This document shows positions 30,848 to 38,817 of a DNA stretch of 38,817 bases, in pieces; position 1 is the stretch's first letter; each line of letters opens with the position of its first letter. The notes under the pieces were generated by a model. The model did no database searches. It was not told where the DNA came from and was given only the letters and a program-made list of their open reading frames with translations. Origin of the DNA: Phenylobacterium sp. (lineage in GTDB: Bacteria > Pseudomonadota > Alphaproteobacteria > Caulobacterales > Caulobacteraceae); the NCBI RefSeq assembly GCF_004799395.1, contig NZ_SSMZ01000277.1, positions 1 to 38,817 on the forward strand, read 5' to 3'. A program made the translations under genes and the position numbers.

Positions 30848-30856
30848 TGCATCCGA
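30848..30856 (+). promoter_or_regulatory. Nonamer TGCATCCGA upstream of ECF module 2
   Basis: Second copy of the nonamer, 87 bases before ATG 30935; the first is 90 bases before the module-1 start (29397-29405). In front of it is TTTCACGTTACAAC (30833-30846), which may contain a -35-like element. Confidence 0.3.
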
Positions 30857-30934
30857 AGGCCCCCGCCTAGGTCTCTTTCCCCACGAGAGACAGGCCGGAT
30901 CGGTCCGTCGCAAGGGACAACAGAGAGACCTGAT

Positions 30935-31318
30935 ATGGAAGCCATTCTCATCATCGGAATCATCTTCGGATCGATTACCGTCGTCATCGTCGTGCCGTTC
31001 TGGCTGCGCTCCCAGGAGCGCATGCGGGTCCAGGAGACCCTGCGGGCGGCCATCGAGAGCGGTCAGGCGATGCCGACCGAGGTCATGGAAAACGCCGCCC
31101 GCAACATCAATTTGCGGCCGCAGCCTTCGGCGAGCCGAGACCTGAGGACCGGCATCATCTGGCTCGGCGTCGGCCTGGGCTTCGTCGCCATGGGGATTGC
31201 GCTTGGCTATGAGGAGCCGGAATCCACCATTCCCATGATCGCCGTCGCGGCGTTCCCCGTCTTCATCGGCCTGGCGTTCATCGCGCTGGCCCTGATCAAC
31301 CGCACCACCAAGAGCTAG
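30935..31318 (+). CDS. DUF6249-like membrane protein, candidate sensor of ECF module 2
   Basis: 127 residues. An N-terminal helix (I-L-I-I-G-I-I-F-G-S-I-T-V-V-I-V-V), a charged segment R-S-Q-E-R-M-R-V-Q-E-T-L-R-A-A-I-E-S-G-Q-A-M-P-T-E-V, then two C-terminal helices (G-I-I-W-L-G-V-G-L-G-F-V-A-M-G, F-P-V-F-I-G-L-A-F-I-A-L-A-L). The layout follows the DUF6249 family as I remember it, which often sits beside ECF sigma genes. It is a shorter counterpart of the module-1 protein, without the Gly/Tyr linker. Starts after a 108-base gap and precedes the second sigma gene by 28 bases. Confidence 0.8.
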   Translation: MEAILIIGIIFGSITVVIVVPFWLRSQERMRVQETLRAAIESGQAMPTEVMENAARNINLRPQPSASRDLRTGIIWLGVGLGFVAMGIALGYEEPESTIPMIAVAAFPVFIGLAFIALALINRTTKS

Positions 31319-31346
31319 GCGCTGGCTTAGCCGGGGGAGCAGCCCA

Positions 31347-31931
31347 ATGCCGGGCGCAAGACATTCCAGGTTCGCCAGTTCGCACGACGTGGAGCTTTGC
31401 GGCTTCGCGGCGACCGGGGAACGGCGCGCCTTCGGGGAACTGGTGCGGCGTCACGGATCGGCCGTGCGCGGCGTGCTTCGCCGGATGGGCGCGCAAGGCG
31501 CAGAGGCCGACGATGTGGCCCAGGACGCCTTCCTCACTGCTTTCGAGCGGATCGCGGAATTCCGCGGGGAAGGGACCTTCGCCGCCTGGGTGAAGAAGAT
31601 CGCGGCCCGGATCTATCTGCGCCGCCTGCAACGCGACCGGCGGCTCAGTTCGATGACCGCCGAGGCGATCGAAGACGAACCTGAGGTCCCGCGCGGCGAC
31701 GCCGACGCGAACATCGACCTCGAAGAGGCGCTGAAGGCGCTGAGCGAGGCGGAACGCCTTTGCGTCAGCATGTGCTTTGGCGCCGGACTTTCTCACACGG
31801 AGGCGGCTGAGGCCTTGAACCTGCCACTCGGAACGGTCAAATCCCATGTCAAACGTGGTCTGGAAAAACTCAGAACGCGACTGGCGCCGGACGACGGCGT
31901 CGTTCTTGAAGGGAGGCGTGGCAATGGCTGA
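31347..31931 (+). CDS. ECF-family RNA polymerase sigma factor (module 2)
   Basis: 194 residues. Region 2: R-A-F-G-E-L-V-R-R-H-G and D-D-V-A-Q-D-A-F-L-T-A-F-E-R-I. Region 4: L-S-E-A-E-R-L-C-V-S-M-C, L-S-H-T-E-A-A-E-A-L-N-L-P-L-G-T-V-K-S-H-V-K-R-G. Similar to the module-1 sigma, especially in region 4 (H-x-E-A-A-E-A-L-x-x-P-L-G-T-V-K-S-H). The N-terminus (P-G-A-R-H-S-R-F-A-S-S) is probably extra. The next gene overlaps by eight bases. Confidence 0.92.
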   Translation: MPGARHSRFASSHDVELCGFAATGERRAFGELVRRHGSAVRGVLRRMGAQGAEADDVAQDAFLTAFERIAEFRGEGTFAAWVKKIAARIYLRRLQRDRRLSSMTAEAIEDEPEVPRGDADANIDLEEALKALSEAERLCVSMCFGAGLSHTEAAEALNLPLGTVKSHVKRGLEKLRTRLAPDDGVVLEGRRGNG

Positions 31932-32301
31932 GCTCGAATTCGAGCGGCGCCTTGAGCGTCTTTTCGCGGAGTCCCCTGAACTGGCGGACGCGGGCGCGTT
32001 TGCCGAGCGCGTGGAGCGCCGGCTGAACGCCGGCTGGACGGCGCGCCGCTGGTTGATCGGCGCGGCGGGCGTGGTCGGCGGCGTGATCGGCGCCAGCCAG
32101 CTGATGATGTCCGGCCTGTTCCAGCGGGTGGAGACGGCGGGCGATTCCGCGCGCTTCCTGTCCACCAGCCTCAATCATCTGTCGACCACCACCGACTGGA
32201 TCACCGCCGTCTCAAGCGGCGGGGCAGTGGTGTGGGTGGCCGCCGGGCTGGCGGTGATCATGATGGGCTTCGTCCTGACCCGCGTGATCGGCGAAATCTG
32301 A
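31924..32301 (+). CDS. Short membrane protein, candidate anti-sigma (module 2)
   Basis: 125 residues from the ATG at 31924; an earlier start in the same frame would lie deep inside the sigma gene and is rejected. An acidic/basic N-terminus (F-E-R-R-L-E-R-L-F-A-E-S) is followed by a helix (L-I-G-A-A-G-V-V-G-G-V-I-G-A) and a second near the C-terminus (V-V-W-V-A-A-G-L-A-V-I-M-M-G-F). No zinc motif. Similar in plan and N-terminal sequence to the module-1 partner, so the two triads appear duplicated. Confidence 0.78.
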   Translation: MAELEFERRLERLFAESPELADAGAFAERVERRLNAGWTARRWLIGAAGVVGGVIGASQLMMSGLFQRVETAGDSARFLSTSLNHLSTTTDWITAVSSGGAVVWVAAGLAVIMMGFVLTRVIGEI

Positions 32302-32424
32302 ACCTTGTCCGCGGCTTCGCAGCACGCCGTTGCATGCGTGGGCGGATCGGTTGCGGCGCGAGGCGGGGCGCTATAGGTTCCCGGCCTCTGAAACGCCGCC
32401 TGAAATTCTGTCCGGAGTCCCCGA

Positions 32425-33204
32425 TTGACCGATCTGTTTGAAGAGGTCGAGGAGCAGCTACGCTCCGACCGCTACCGGACGCTTGCGCGCAGGGCCGCGC
32501 CGTGGGTGATCGCTGTCGCCGCCGCGGCGCTCGTCGCCACCCTCGCGGTGTGGGGTTGGAAGCAATACAACCAGCAGATCACCGACAAGGCTTCCGAGCA
32601 GTACTCCGCCGCCCTGACGGCCGCCGTTCAGGGCGACAGCGCTAAGGCCGAACAGATCTGGACCGAGGTCTCCAAGTCGCAAGCCAAGGCCTATCGCACC
32701 CTGGCGCTCATGCAGCTGGGCGGCGTCAAGCTCGCCGGCGGCAAGCCGGAAGACGTGAAGGCTGCGGTCGCCTTGTTCGACCAGGCCGCAAGCGGTGCGC
32801 CGGATGACATACTGGGGGATGCGGCGCGCCTCAAATCCGCCTTCGCCATACTCGACACCGCTCCTTTCGCGGAAGTGGAGGGGCGATTGGCGCCGCTGAT
32901 GAAAGACGGGCATCCCTATCGGGTGCAGGCGCGTGAGGCCCTGGCCTTCGCTAAGCTGATGAAGGGGGACACCGCCGGCGCGAAGAGCGACTTCGTCGTG
33001 ATCTCCCAATCCCTGGACGCGCCCGACGGCGCCCGCCAGCGGGCCAAGGCCGCCATGGACCTGATCGACACCGGCTCGGCCAAGGCCGTGCCGGCCACGG
33101 TGAAGGCCGCGCTGGCCATTCCACCGCCGATGCTGGTCGGCCCAGGCGGCCTGCCAATGGGTCTGGCTCCCCCGGAACAAGACCAGGCGTCCGGCCCGCA
33201 ATGA
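32425..33204 (+). CDS. yfgM: YfgM-like TPR membrane protein
   Basis: 259 residues starting at TTG 32425 (GGAG upstream). E-E-V-E-E-Q-L-R-S-D at the N-terminus, one membrane helix (W-V-I-A-V-A-A-A-A-L-V-A-T-L-A-V-W), then a periplasmic TPR-like domain rich in Ala. This is the YfgM layout: an ancillary SecYEG subunit that helps exported proteins reach periplasmic chaperones. The order yfgM-bamB-der matches enterobacteria and supports the call. It overlaps bamB by four bases (ATGA). Confidence 0.85.
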   Translation: MTDLFEEVEEQLRSDRYRTLARRAAPWVIAVAAAALVATLAVWGWKQYNQQITDKASEQYSAALTAAVQGDSAKAEQIWTEVSKSQAKAYRTLALMQLGGVKLAGGKPEDVKAAVALFDQAASGAPDDILGDAARLKSAFAILDTAPFAEVEGRLAPLMKDGHPYRVQAREALAFAKLMKGDTAGAKSDFVVISQSLDAPDGARQRAKAAMDLIDTGSAKAVPATVKAALAIPPPMLVGPGGLPMGLAPPEQDQASGPQ

Positions 33205-34586
33205 CATTCAGCCGCAAGATTTTGCCCACCGTCCTGCTGGTGGTGGCGCTAGGCGTGACCGGCTGTTCGACGGTCAGACGCATCAACCCCTTCCACGGCG
33301 CGGCGCCGAAGGAGACGGCCTCCGAGGGTGATCGCATCTCGATCCTCTCCGAGGACCAGAAGCTGGAGCCCGCCGAGGCCTTGAAGGGCGTCGACTTCGC
33401 CCTGCCGCCGGTGGAGACCGTGGCCGCCTGGCCGCTGCCGGGCGGCACGCCCGAGCAGTCCGTTGGCAACGCCAACGCCGCGCCGAACCTGGCGATCGCC
33501 TGGCGTAAGGGCATCGGTAAGGGCACCAAGGATGGCGAACTGATCATTGCGCCTCCGGTGGAAGCGGCCGGCAAGGTCTACACCATGGACGCCCAGGCCG
33601 AGGTCAGCGCCCACGACGCCCAGACCGGCGCCGAGATCTGGCGCATCAACATGCGGCCCAACGACAACAAGCGCGACCGCGAGGGCTTTGGCGGGGGCTT
33701 GGCCTTCGCCGACGGCAAGCTCTACGTGACGTCCGGCTTCCGCCTGGTGGCCCAGCTCGACGCGGCCACCGGCCGAGTCGGATGGCGCACCCGCACCGAG
33801 CAGCCGATCCACGGCGCGCCGAACGTGTTCGGCGGCCGGGTGATGACCGTGGCTCTGGACAACACCCTGCTGACCTTCGACGCCGCCACCGGCGCGCCAG
33901 GCTGGACCTACCAGGCCCTGTCGGAATCGGCGCGGATCCTGGCGGCCTCTAGCCCGGCGGTGGCCGGCGACACGGTGGTGGCTTCGTTCGGTTCGGGCGA
34001 ACTGATCGCGCTGCGCGCCGCCAACGGCAACGACCTGTGGAACAACGCGCTTTCCCGCGCCAGCCGCACCAGCGCGCTGTCGGAAATCCGCGACATCCCG
34101 GGCCGCCCGGTGATCTACGGCGGCGACGTGTTCGCCGTCAGCCACTCCGGCGTGTTCGCCGCCACCGACCTGCGCACCGGCACGGCGCGCTGGAGCCTGC
34201 CGGTGGTGGGCATCACCTCGCCGCTGCCCGCGGGCGACGTGGTCTATGTGGAAGCGGTGGACGGCAAGCTGATCTGCGCGGCTCGCGAAAGCGGCCAGAT
34301 CTACTGGGTCCACGACATGAACGCCGGCTATGTGATCAAGAAGAAGGGCGGTCTCTGGGGCATCGGGGCGCACGTGATCCCCAAGGCCATCTGGACCAAT
34401 CCGATCCTGGTCAACAACCGGCTGATCATCGCCTCCTCCGATGGCGTCGTCGCCGCCGTGAACGCGAAAACCGGCGAGGTCGAGAAGAAGGTCATGGTCG
34501 GGGCGCCGGTGCTCATCGGCCCCATCGTCGCGGGCAATACGATCTATGTGGTCACCGACAGCGGCCAGCTGATCGCGCTGCGCTGA
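33201..34586 (+). CDS. bamB: Outer-membrane assembly lipoprotein BamB
   Basis: 461 residues. Lipoprotein signal with lipobox V-T-G-C (Cys22), so it is anchored to the outer membrane. Then PQQ-like beta-propeller repeats are visible as A-x-T-G-x-x-x-W patterns (A-Q-T-G-A-E-I-W-R, A-A-T-G-R-V-G-W-R, A-A-T-G-A-P-G-W-T, L-R-T-G-T-A-R-W-S, A-K-T-G-E-V-E-K-K). It is the scaffold subunit of the BAM complex that inserts beta-barrels. About 70 residues longer than the E. coli protein, mostly in the Pro/Ala-rich segment before the propeller. Coupled to yfgM and followed 22 bases later by der. Confidence 0.93.
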   Translation: MTFSRKILPTVLLVVALGVTGCSTVRRINPFHGAAPKETASEGDRISILSEDQKLEPAEALKGVDFALPPVETVAAWPLPGGTPEQSVGNANAAPNLAIAWRKGIGKGTKDGELIIAPPVEAAGKVYTMDAQAEVSAHDAQTGAEIWRINMRPNDNKRDREGFGGGLAFADGKLYVTSGFRLVAQLDAATGRVGWRTRTEQPIHGAPNVFGGRVMTVALDNTLLTFDAATGAPGWTYQALSESARILAASSPAVAGDTVVASFGSGELIALRAANGNDLWNNALSRASRTSALSEIRDIPGRPVIYGGDVFAVSHSGVFAATDLRTGTARWSLPVVGITSPLPAGDVVYVEAVDGKLICAARESGQIYWVHDMNAGYVIKKKGGLWGIGAHVIPKAIWTNPILVNNRLIIASSDGVVAAVNAKTGEVEKKVMVGAPVLIGPIVAGNTIYVVTDSGQLIALR

Positions 34587-34608
34587 CCAATAGGTCTATG
34601 CTGACGCC

Positions 34609-36198
34609 ATGGCGCTGAAACTCGCGATCGTCGGGCGTCCCAACGTCGGCAAGTCCACGCTGTTCAATCGGCTGGCGGGGCGAAAGCTCGCCATCGTCGA
34701 CGACCAGCCGGGCGTGACCCGCGACCGGCGCTTCGGCACCGGGCGCATCGGCGACCTGGACCTCGAGCTGATTGACACCGCCGGGTTCGAGGACCTGACG
34801 GACGACAGCCTCGAGGCGCGGATGCGCATCCAGACGGAACTGGCCATCGACGAGGCCGATGTAGCCCTGTTCGTCATCGACAGCCGCGACGGCGTGACCC
34901 CCATCGACGAGGTGTTCGCCGAGATCCTGCGCCGCCGTGACATGCCGGTGGTGCTGGCCGCCAACAAGGCCGAGGGCAGGGCGGGCGACCAGGGCATCCT
35001 TGAAGCGTTCGGCCTGGGCCTGGGCGAGCCGGTGCCGATCTCGGCCGAGCACGGCGAAGGCATGGCCGACCTCTACGCGGCGCTGATCGCGGTGGCTCCG
35101 GATCAGAGCGATCACGCGGACGAGGACGGCGACAAGGCGGTGAAGATCGCCATCGTCGGGCGGCCCAACGCCGGCAAGTCGACCCTGGTCAACAAGCTGA
35201 TCGGCGAGGACCGGATGCTGGTGGGGCCCGAGGCCGGCATCACCCGCGACGCGATCCCCGTGGACTGGACGTGGGGCGACCGCGCGATCCGGCTGGTGGA
35301 TACCGCCGGGCTTCGGCGCAAGGCGCGCGTGCAGGAGAAGCTGGAGAAGCTCTCCACCCACGACTCCATCCGCGCCATCACCTTCGCCGAAGTGGTGATC
35401 CTGGTGATGGACGCCACCCATCCCTTCGAGATCCAGGACCTGCAGATCGCCGATCTGGTCGAGCGCGAGGGACGCGGCCTCGTCTTCGTGCTGGCCAAGT
35501 GGGACCTGGTGGAGGACCCGCAAGCCCGGCTCGCGGCGTTCATCGAAGAAGCGCAGCGCCAGCTGCCGCAGGTGCGCGGGACACCGATCGTCGCGCTCTC
35601 CGCCGAGACCGGCCGGGGCCTGGAAAAGCTGATGCCCGCGGTCTTCCAGGTGCATGAGCACTGGTCGACCAAGGTGAAGACCCGAGACCTCAACGATTGG
35701 CTGCGCATGGCTGTCGAACGTCACCCGCCCCCGGCGGTGAACGGGCGGCGGATCAAGCCCAAGTACATGGCCCAGACCAAGTCGCGGCCGCCGACCTTCG
35801 TGCTGTTCGCCAGCCGCGCCGAGCAACTTCCGGAAAGCTACCGCCGCTACCTGATCAACTCGATCCGCGAGAGTTTCGAGCTGCCGGGCGTCCCGATCCG
35901 GGTGACGGTCAAGTCGAACAAGAACCCCTACGCCGAGGGCGAGGAGAAGTCGGGCCAGGGCTCGGCTCGCGCGCCCTTCGGCGAGTCGCTGCCGACGACA
36001 GGGCTCAAAGCCAAGACCCGCATCGCCGCCTCCGCCAAGGCCAAGGCCGGCGCGTCGGGCAAGCCGAAGCCCAAATCGCACGGCAAGCCGAAGCCCAAGG
36101 CCGGATCGCCGCGTGGGCGGACCGCGAAGCTCCTGCGGCCCGGCACTAAGCCGAAACGAGCCTCCCGCGGGCCTTCCACTCCGCGAAGACCACGTTAG
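34609..36198 (+). CDS. der: Ribosome-assembly GTPase Der (EngA)
   Basis: 529 residues with two GTPase domains and a KH-like C-domain. G1 motifs are at 9-16 (G-R-P-N-V-G-K-S) and 184-191 (G-R-P-N-A-G-K-S), with D-T-A-G-F and D-T-A-G-L switch motifs. The first NKxD-like motif reads N-K-A-E and the second A-K-W-D. The KH region runs to about residue 444. Then an 85-residue Lys/Ala/Pro/Arg-rich tail (K-P-K-P-K repeats) makes it longer than usual (about 440-490). Der is essential for maturation of the 50S subunit. Its 3' end overlaps the SDR gene tail-to-tail by 53 bases. Confidence 0.95.
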   Translation: MALKLAIVGRPNVGKSTLFNRLAGRKLAIVDDQPGVTRDRRFGTGRIGDLDLELIDTAGFEDLTDDSLEARMRIQTELAIDEADVALFVIDSRDGVTPIDEVFAEILRRRDMPVVLAANKAEGRAGDQGILEAFGLGLGEPVPISAEHGEGMADLYAALIAVAPDQSDHADEDGDKAVKIAIVGRPNAGKSTLVNKLIGEDRMLVGPEAGITRDAIPVDWTWGDRAIRLVDTAGLRRKARVQEKLEKLSTHDSIRAITFAEVVILVMDATHPFEIQDLQIADLVEREGRGLVFVLAKWDLVEDPQARLAAFIEEAQRQLPQVRGTPIVALSAETGRGLEKLMPAVFQVHEHWSTKVKTRDLNDWLRMAVERHPPPAVNGRRIKPKYMAQTKSRPPTFVLFASRAEQLPESYRRYLINSIRESFELPGVPIRVTVKSNKNPYAEGEEKSGQGSARAPFGESLPTTGLKAKTRIAASAKAKAGASGKPKPKSHGKPKPKAGSPRGRTAKLLRPGTKPKRASRGPSTPRRPR

Positions 36199-36898
36199 CG
36201 GTCGGCAGCCCCAGGTCGGCCTGCGCCAGCTCCACGATCAAGGGACCGATCTCCTCCGGCGGCGTCACCGTCTCGGGGTCCTCGCCGGGCATGGCCTCGG
36301 CGCGCATCTTGGTGCGCATGGTGTTGGGGTCGAGCAGGACCGCGCGGACAGAAGTCTGCTCCAGTTCGTCGGCCCAGGTCCGCACCATGTGCTCCAGTCC
36401 GGCCTTGGTGATGCCGTAGGGCCCCCAGAAGGCCTTGGGACGCGCCGCGCGGCCGCTGGTGAGGAAGATGGCCCTTCCGGCCTCCGAGGCGCGCAGCAGG
36501 GGCTCCAGGCTGCGGATCAGGCGATAGGAGGCGGTCAGGTTGACGGCCATCACCTTGTCCCAGTGGTGGGGCTCCAGGTGGCTCACCGGCGTCATGGGTC
36601 CGAGGATCGCGGCGGCGTGGACCAGCACATCCAGGCGTCCGAACCGCTGGTGCAGCGCCAGACCCAGTTGGTCGAGCCCATTGCCCTCGGCGATGTCCAG
36701 TGGGACCAGCGTGGCGGGCTGGCCGGTGGCCCCGCGGATCTCGTCGTCGAGTTCGGTCAGGCCGCCCTCGGTGCGGGCCACGGCCACCACGTGGGCGCCG
36801 GCCTTGGCGAGCGCGAGGGCGGCGGCGCGGCCGATGCCGCGGCTGGCCCCGGTGACGAGGGCGATCTTGTCGGAGAGAGGAAGAGTGGAATCGGACAT
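36146..36898 (-). CDS. Short-chain dehydrogenase/reductase (YciK-like)
   Basis: 250 residues, Rossmann fold. Cofactor motif T-G-A-S-R-G-I-G (residues 16-23), N-L-T-A-S-Y, catalytic Ser in F-L-T-S-G-R and Tyr/Lys in Y-G-I-T-K. R-T near residue 43 favours NADP(H). No signal peptide, so cytosolic. Substrate unknown. It overlaps the last 53 bases of der on the opposite strand and has AGGAAG ahead of its ATG. The 50-bp palindromic element lies 12 bases upstream of the start. Confidence 0.92.
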   Translation of the reverse strand: MSDSTLPLSDKIALVTGASRGIGRAAALALAKAGAHVVAVARTEGGLTELDDEIRGATGQPATLVPLDIAEGNGLDQLGLALHQRFGRLDVLVHAAAILGPMTPVSHLEPHHWDKVMAVNLTASYRLIRSLEPLLRASEAGRAIFLTSGRAARPKAFWGPYGITKAGLEHMVRTWADELEQTSVRAVLLDPNTMRTKMRAEAMPGEDPETVTPPEEIGPLIVELAQADLGLPTANVVFAEWKARGRLVSA

Positions 36899-36910
36899 GG
36901 GCGGCTTCCT

Positions 36911-36960
36911 AGAGCGCGTCAGGGTGAAGTGGAAGCCGGTTCACCCGTCCGACGCGCTCT
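36911..36960. repeat. 50-bp intergenic palindromic element
   Basis: AGAGCGCGTC at 36911-36920 is the exact inverse of GACGCGCTCT at 36951-36960, and inside it GGGTGAA (36922-36928) pairs with TTCACCC (36940-36946). It lies between the BASS gene stop and the SDR start, both on the minus strand. It looks like a dispersed REP-like element. The 12-mer GACGCGCTCTAA occurs once more at 10378-10389, without its partner arm. Confidence 0.85.
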
Positions 36961-36992
36961 AAACTTTTAAAGATCGACCCTTCCTGTGCGGT

Positions 36993-38018
36993 TCAGGCGA
37001 CACCTGAACCGGGAAGGGGCGAGCCGCTAACAGGCTCCAAGTCTGCCCGCTTTGCGTACTGCTGGGCGATCACCGCGCACGCCATGAGTTGGATCTGGTG
37101 GAACAGCATCAGCGGGAGCAGCGCCAGTCCGGCTGTGGCTGCGGGAAACAGCACGCCGGCCATGGGCACGCCGCTCGCCAGGCTTTTCTTCGACCCGCAG
37201 AATACGATGGCGATTTCGTCAGGCTTCGAGAAGCCCAGCGCACGGGCGGCGAAGTAGGTGGCGGCCAGGACCGCGGCCAGCAGGACAGCGCAGATGACCA
37301 GCAGTCGCACGAGGTCCAGCGCGCTGATCTGCGACCAGACGCCTTCCACCACGGCGCTGGAAAAGGCGGTGTAGACCACCAGCAGGATTGAACCGCGGTC
37401 AACGATCTGCACCACCTTGGCGTAGCGTGTGACCCAGCCGCCGATCCACTGGCGCGCCACCTGACCGGCCACGAAGGGCAACAGGAGCTGCGCGACGATC
37501 GACCAGGCCGAGCTGGGCGAAATCGCGCTCTTGGCGTGCATCAAGAGGCCCACCAGGATCGGGGTCAGCACGATGCCGAACAGGTTGGAGGCGGACGCTG
37601 CGGCCACGGCGGCGGCGACATTGCCTCGAGCGATCACTGTGAATCCGATGGACGATTGGATGGTCGAGGGCAGACAACCCAGGAAGACCACGCCGCCCGC
37701 CAGCGCCGAGGGCATGATCCAGGCGGGTAGGGCGGCCAGGCCAAGGCAGAGCAGCGGGAAGAGAGCGAAGGTCGCGGCCATCACCACCAGATGCAGCCGC
37801 CAGTGGGTCAGGCCGCCGACCACCGCTTCCCGCGACAGCCGGGCGCCATGCAGGAAGAACACCAGACCGATGGCGATCTTGGTCGCCCAGCCGAACGCGA
37901 CCGCCGCCTCGCCCCGCGCCGGCAGGAACGAGGCTGCGACCACCATGGAAACGATCAGCAGGAGGTATTTGTCGACCTTCAGGCGGCTGAGAAGGCCGCC
38001 GGACTTGGCTTCGCTCAC
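36993..38018 (-). CDS. Bile acid:sodium symporter family (BASS) transporter
   Basis: 341 residues from GTG 38018, which overlaps the purF stop (GTGA). About nine or ten membrane helices. Family motifs include G-L-V-F-F-L-H-G-A-R-L-S, C-L-P-S-T-I-Q-S-S-I-G-F-T (sodium site region) and C-G-S-K-K-S-L-A-S-G-V-P-M-A. These fit the YfeH/SLC10A7-like subgroup, which moves organic anions or affects calcium handling; the substrate here is unknown. The start is set by the overlap: longer upstream readings run through purF in another frame. Confidence 0.9.
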   Translation of the reverse strand: MSEAKSGGLLSRLKVDKYLLLIVSMVVAASFLPARGEAAVAFGWATKIAIGLVFFLHGARLSREAVVGGLTHWRLHLVVMAATFALFPLLCLGLAALPAWIMPSALAGGVVFLGCLPSTIQSSIGFTVIARGNVAAAVAAASASNLFGIVLTPILVGLLMHAKSAISPSSAWSIVAQLLLPFVAGQVARQWIGGWVTRYAKVVQIVDRGSILLVVYTAFSSAVVEGVWSQISALDLVRLLVICAVLLAAVLAATYFAARALGFSKPDEIAIVFCGSKKSLASGVPMAGVLFPAATAGLALLPLMLFHQIQLMACAVIAQQYAKRADLEPVSGSPLPGSGVA

Positions 38019-38817
38019 GCGTCGACCAGAAACGAGAGCTGTCGTTCGGAAAGCTCGTTGCGGCCCTCGGCGATCTCGCGGTCCAGCAGCCGCGTGGGAT
38101 AATCGCCGGTGAAGTAGTGGTCGGTGAACTGCGGGCTGGCTGGATCCCGCGGGGCTGCGTCCATCGACCAGTAGAGGCCCTCGATAGAGAGGTAACCCAT
38201 GGAGTCGACGCCGAGGATCTTGGCGATCTCCTCCACGGAGTGGTTGGCGGCGAGCAGCTTGTCGCGGTCGGGCATGTCGATGCCGTAGTAGTCTGGCCAC
38301 ATGATCGGTGGCGAGGCCGAGCGCAGATGCACCTCCGCGGCGCCGGCTTCGCGCACCATGCGCACGACGCGCACCGAGTTGGTGCCGCGCACGATCGAGT
38401 CGTCGACCAGGATCACCCGCTTGCCGGCCAGCACCGAACGGTTGGGCGACAGCTTCATCCGCACGCTGGACTCACGCGTCGCCTGGGTCGGCTGGATGAA
38501 GGAGCGACCGACATAGTGGTTGCGGATGATGCCCATCTCGAAGGGCAGGCCCGCCTCCTGGGCGAAGCCGAGCGCGGCAGGAACGCCCGAGTCCGGCACC
38601 GGCACCACCACGTCGGCGTCCACCAGGCTCTCCTGCGCCAGGCGGCGGCCCATGCGCTTGCGCACATCATAGACCGAGCGGCCGTTCACGACGGAATCGG
38701 GGCGAGCAAAATAGACATATTCGAAGATGCACGGGCGGGCCTGCTTGGCCGGGAAAGGCTTCAGGCTGGTGACCCCGTCGGCGTCGATCACCACCATTTC
38801 GCCGTGCTCGACGTCGC
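38015..38817 (-). CDS. purF: Amidophosphoribosyltransferase PurF (C-terminal part, cut by window end)
   Basis: The 3' part of the gene, 267 codons plus two bases; the 5' end lies beyond the window. The PRPP-binding motif V-I-L-V-D-D-S-I-V-R-G-T-N-S is intact, with upstream V-P-V-P-D-S-G-V-P-A-A and R-N-H-Y-V-G-R-S-F-I-Q-P. The N-terminal glutaminase domain is not in view. PurF makes 5-phosphoribosylamine from PRPP and glutamine, the first step of purine synthesis. The stop overlaps the BASS gene start by four bases. Confidence 0.96.
   Translation of the reverse strand, partial: DVEHGEMVVIDADGVTSLKPFPAKQARPCIFEYVYFARPDSVVNGRSVYDVRKRMGRRLAQESLVDADVVVPVPDSGVPAALGFAQEAGLPFEMGIIRNHYVGRSFIQPTQATRESSVRMKLSPNRSVLAGKRVILVDDSIVRGTNSVRVVRMVREAGAAEVHLRSASPPIMWPDYYGIDMPDRDKLLAANHSVEEIAKILGVDSMGYLSIEGLYWSMDAAPRDPASPQFTDHYFTGDYPTRLLDREIAEGRNELSERQLSFLVDA

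Noticed and set aside
34587..34597. CCAATAGGT before der as another copy of the Rrf2-type site
   Set aside because: Only the short AATAGG core matches, the CATATCT half is absent, and it lies within the yfgM-bamB-der operon; likely chance.
34552..36081. 509-codon minus-strand frame opposite der
   Set aside because: Der has two intact GTPase domains in the plus frame.
1..38817. tRNA, rRNA, CRISPR or insertion-sequence content
   Set aside because: No repeat-spacer pattern, transposase motifs or recognisable structural RNA were seen by reading; a dedicated search (tRNAscan, Infernal) could still find small RNAs.

Overview
The window looks like the chromosome of a free-living alphaproteobacterium of the Caulobacterales, probably Phenylobacterium- or Caulobacter-like. 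This is inferred from very high GC with strong GC3 bias, a TonB-dependent receptor, an HWE-family histidine kinase, ECF sigma factors, Der with a long basic tail, and caulobacter-like protein families. It is not proven. No rRNA, tRNA, CRISPR array, insertion sequence or prophage was seen.

Layout. 1-2102: an AT-rich leader (60 of the first 180 bases are G/C), then a compact three-gene signalling operon: a single-domain response regulator, a 67-aa piece of a histidine kinase (phosphoacceptor helices only) and a degenerate GGDEF-EAL-like protein. 2150-5126: a secreted type-B carboxylesterase, an AI-2E family membrane protein and a tiny membrane protein. 5319-8906: a membrane hybrid histidine kinase followed by an HWE kinase with PAS domains. 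8907-10303: small orphan genes, including an overlapping 49-aa/83-aa pair, partly AT-rich.

10478-21811 is the most coherent block and looks like an organosulfur-scavenging locus. A minus-strand cluster encodes a TauD-type dioxygenase, an SsuA/C/B-type ABC importer, an NtaA/DszA-type flavin monooxygenase and a RutE-like nitroreductase. It is flanked by an M19 dipeptidase-like protein, an Rrf2 regulator with four clustered cysteines, and a divergent TonB receptor plus aldo-keto reductase. A 17-bp element (CATATCTnnnGAATAGG) lies in the same orientation upstream of both the dipeptidase and tauD. Two palindromes lie between rrf2 and the TonB receptor. Together these suggest one regulon.

21812-29336: a conserved unknown protein, a TPR protein, a Cache-type hybrid kinase, a secreted unknown protein, a 2H phosphoesterase with a damaged first motif and an unclear start, a GST and an ArsC/Spx-like reductase. 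29487-32301: two tandem, apparently paralogous three-gene ECF sigma modules. 32425-36198: the conserved yfgM-bamB-der operon for envelope protein handling and ribosome assembly. 36146-38817: an SDR overlapping der tail-to-tail, a 50-bp palindromic intergenic element, a BASS-family transporter and the C-terminal part of purF, which runs off the window.

How the genes work together: the clearest functional units are the sulfur locus (outer-membrane uptake, periplasmic capture, inner-membrane import, oxidative C-S cleavage, Rrf2 control), the two ECF modules (membrane sensor candidate, sigma factor, short membrane anti-sigma candidate) and the yfgM-bamB-der housekeeping operon.
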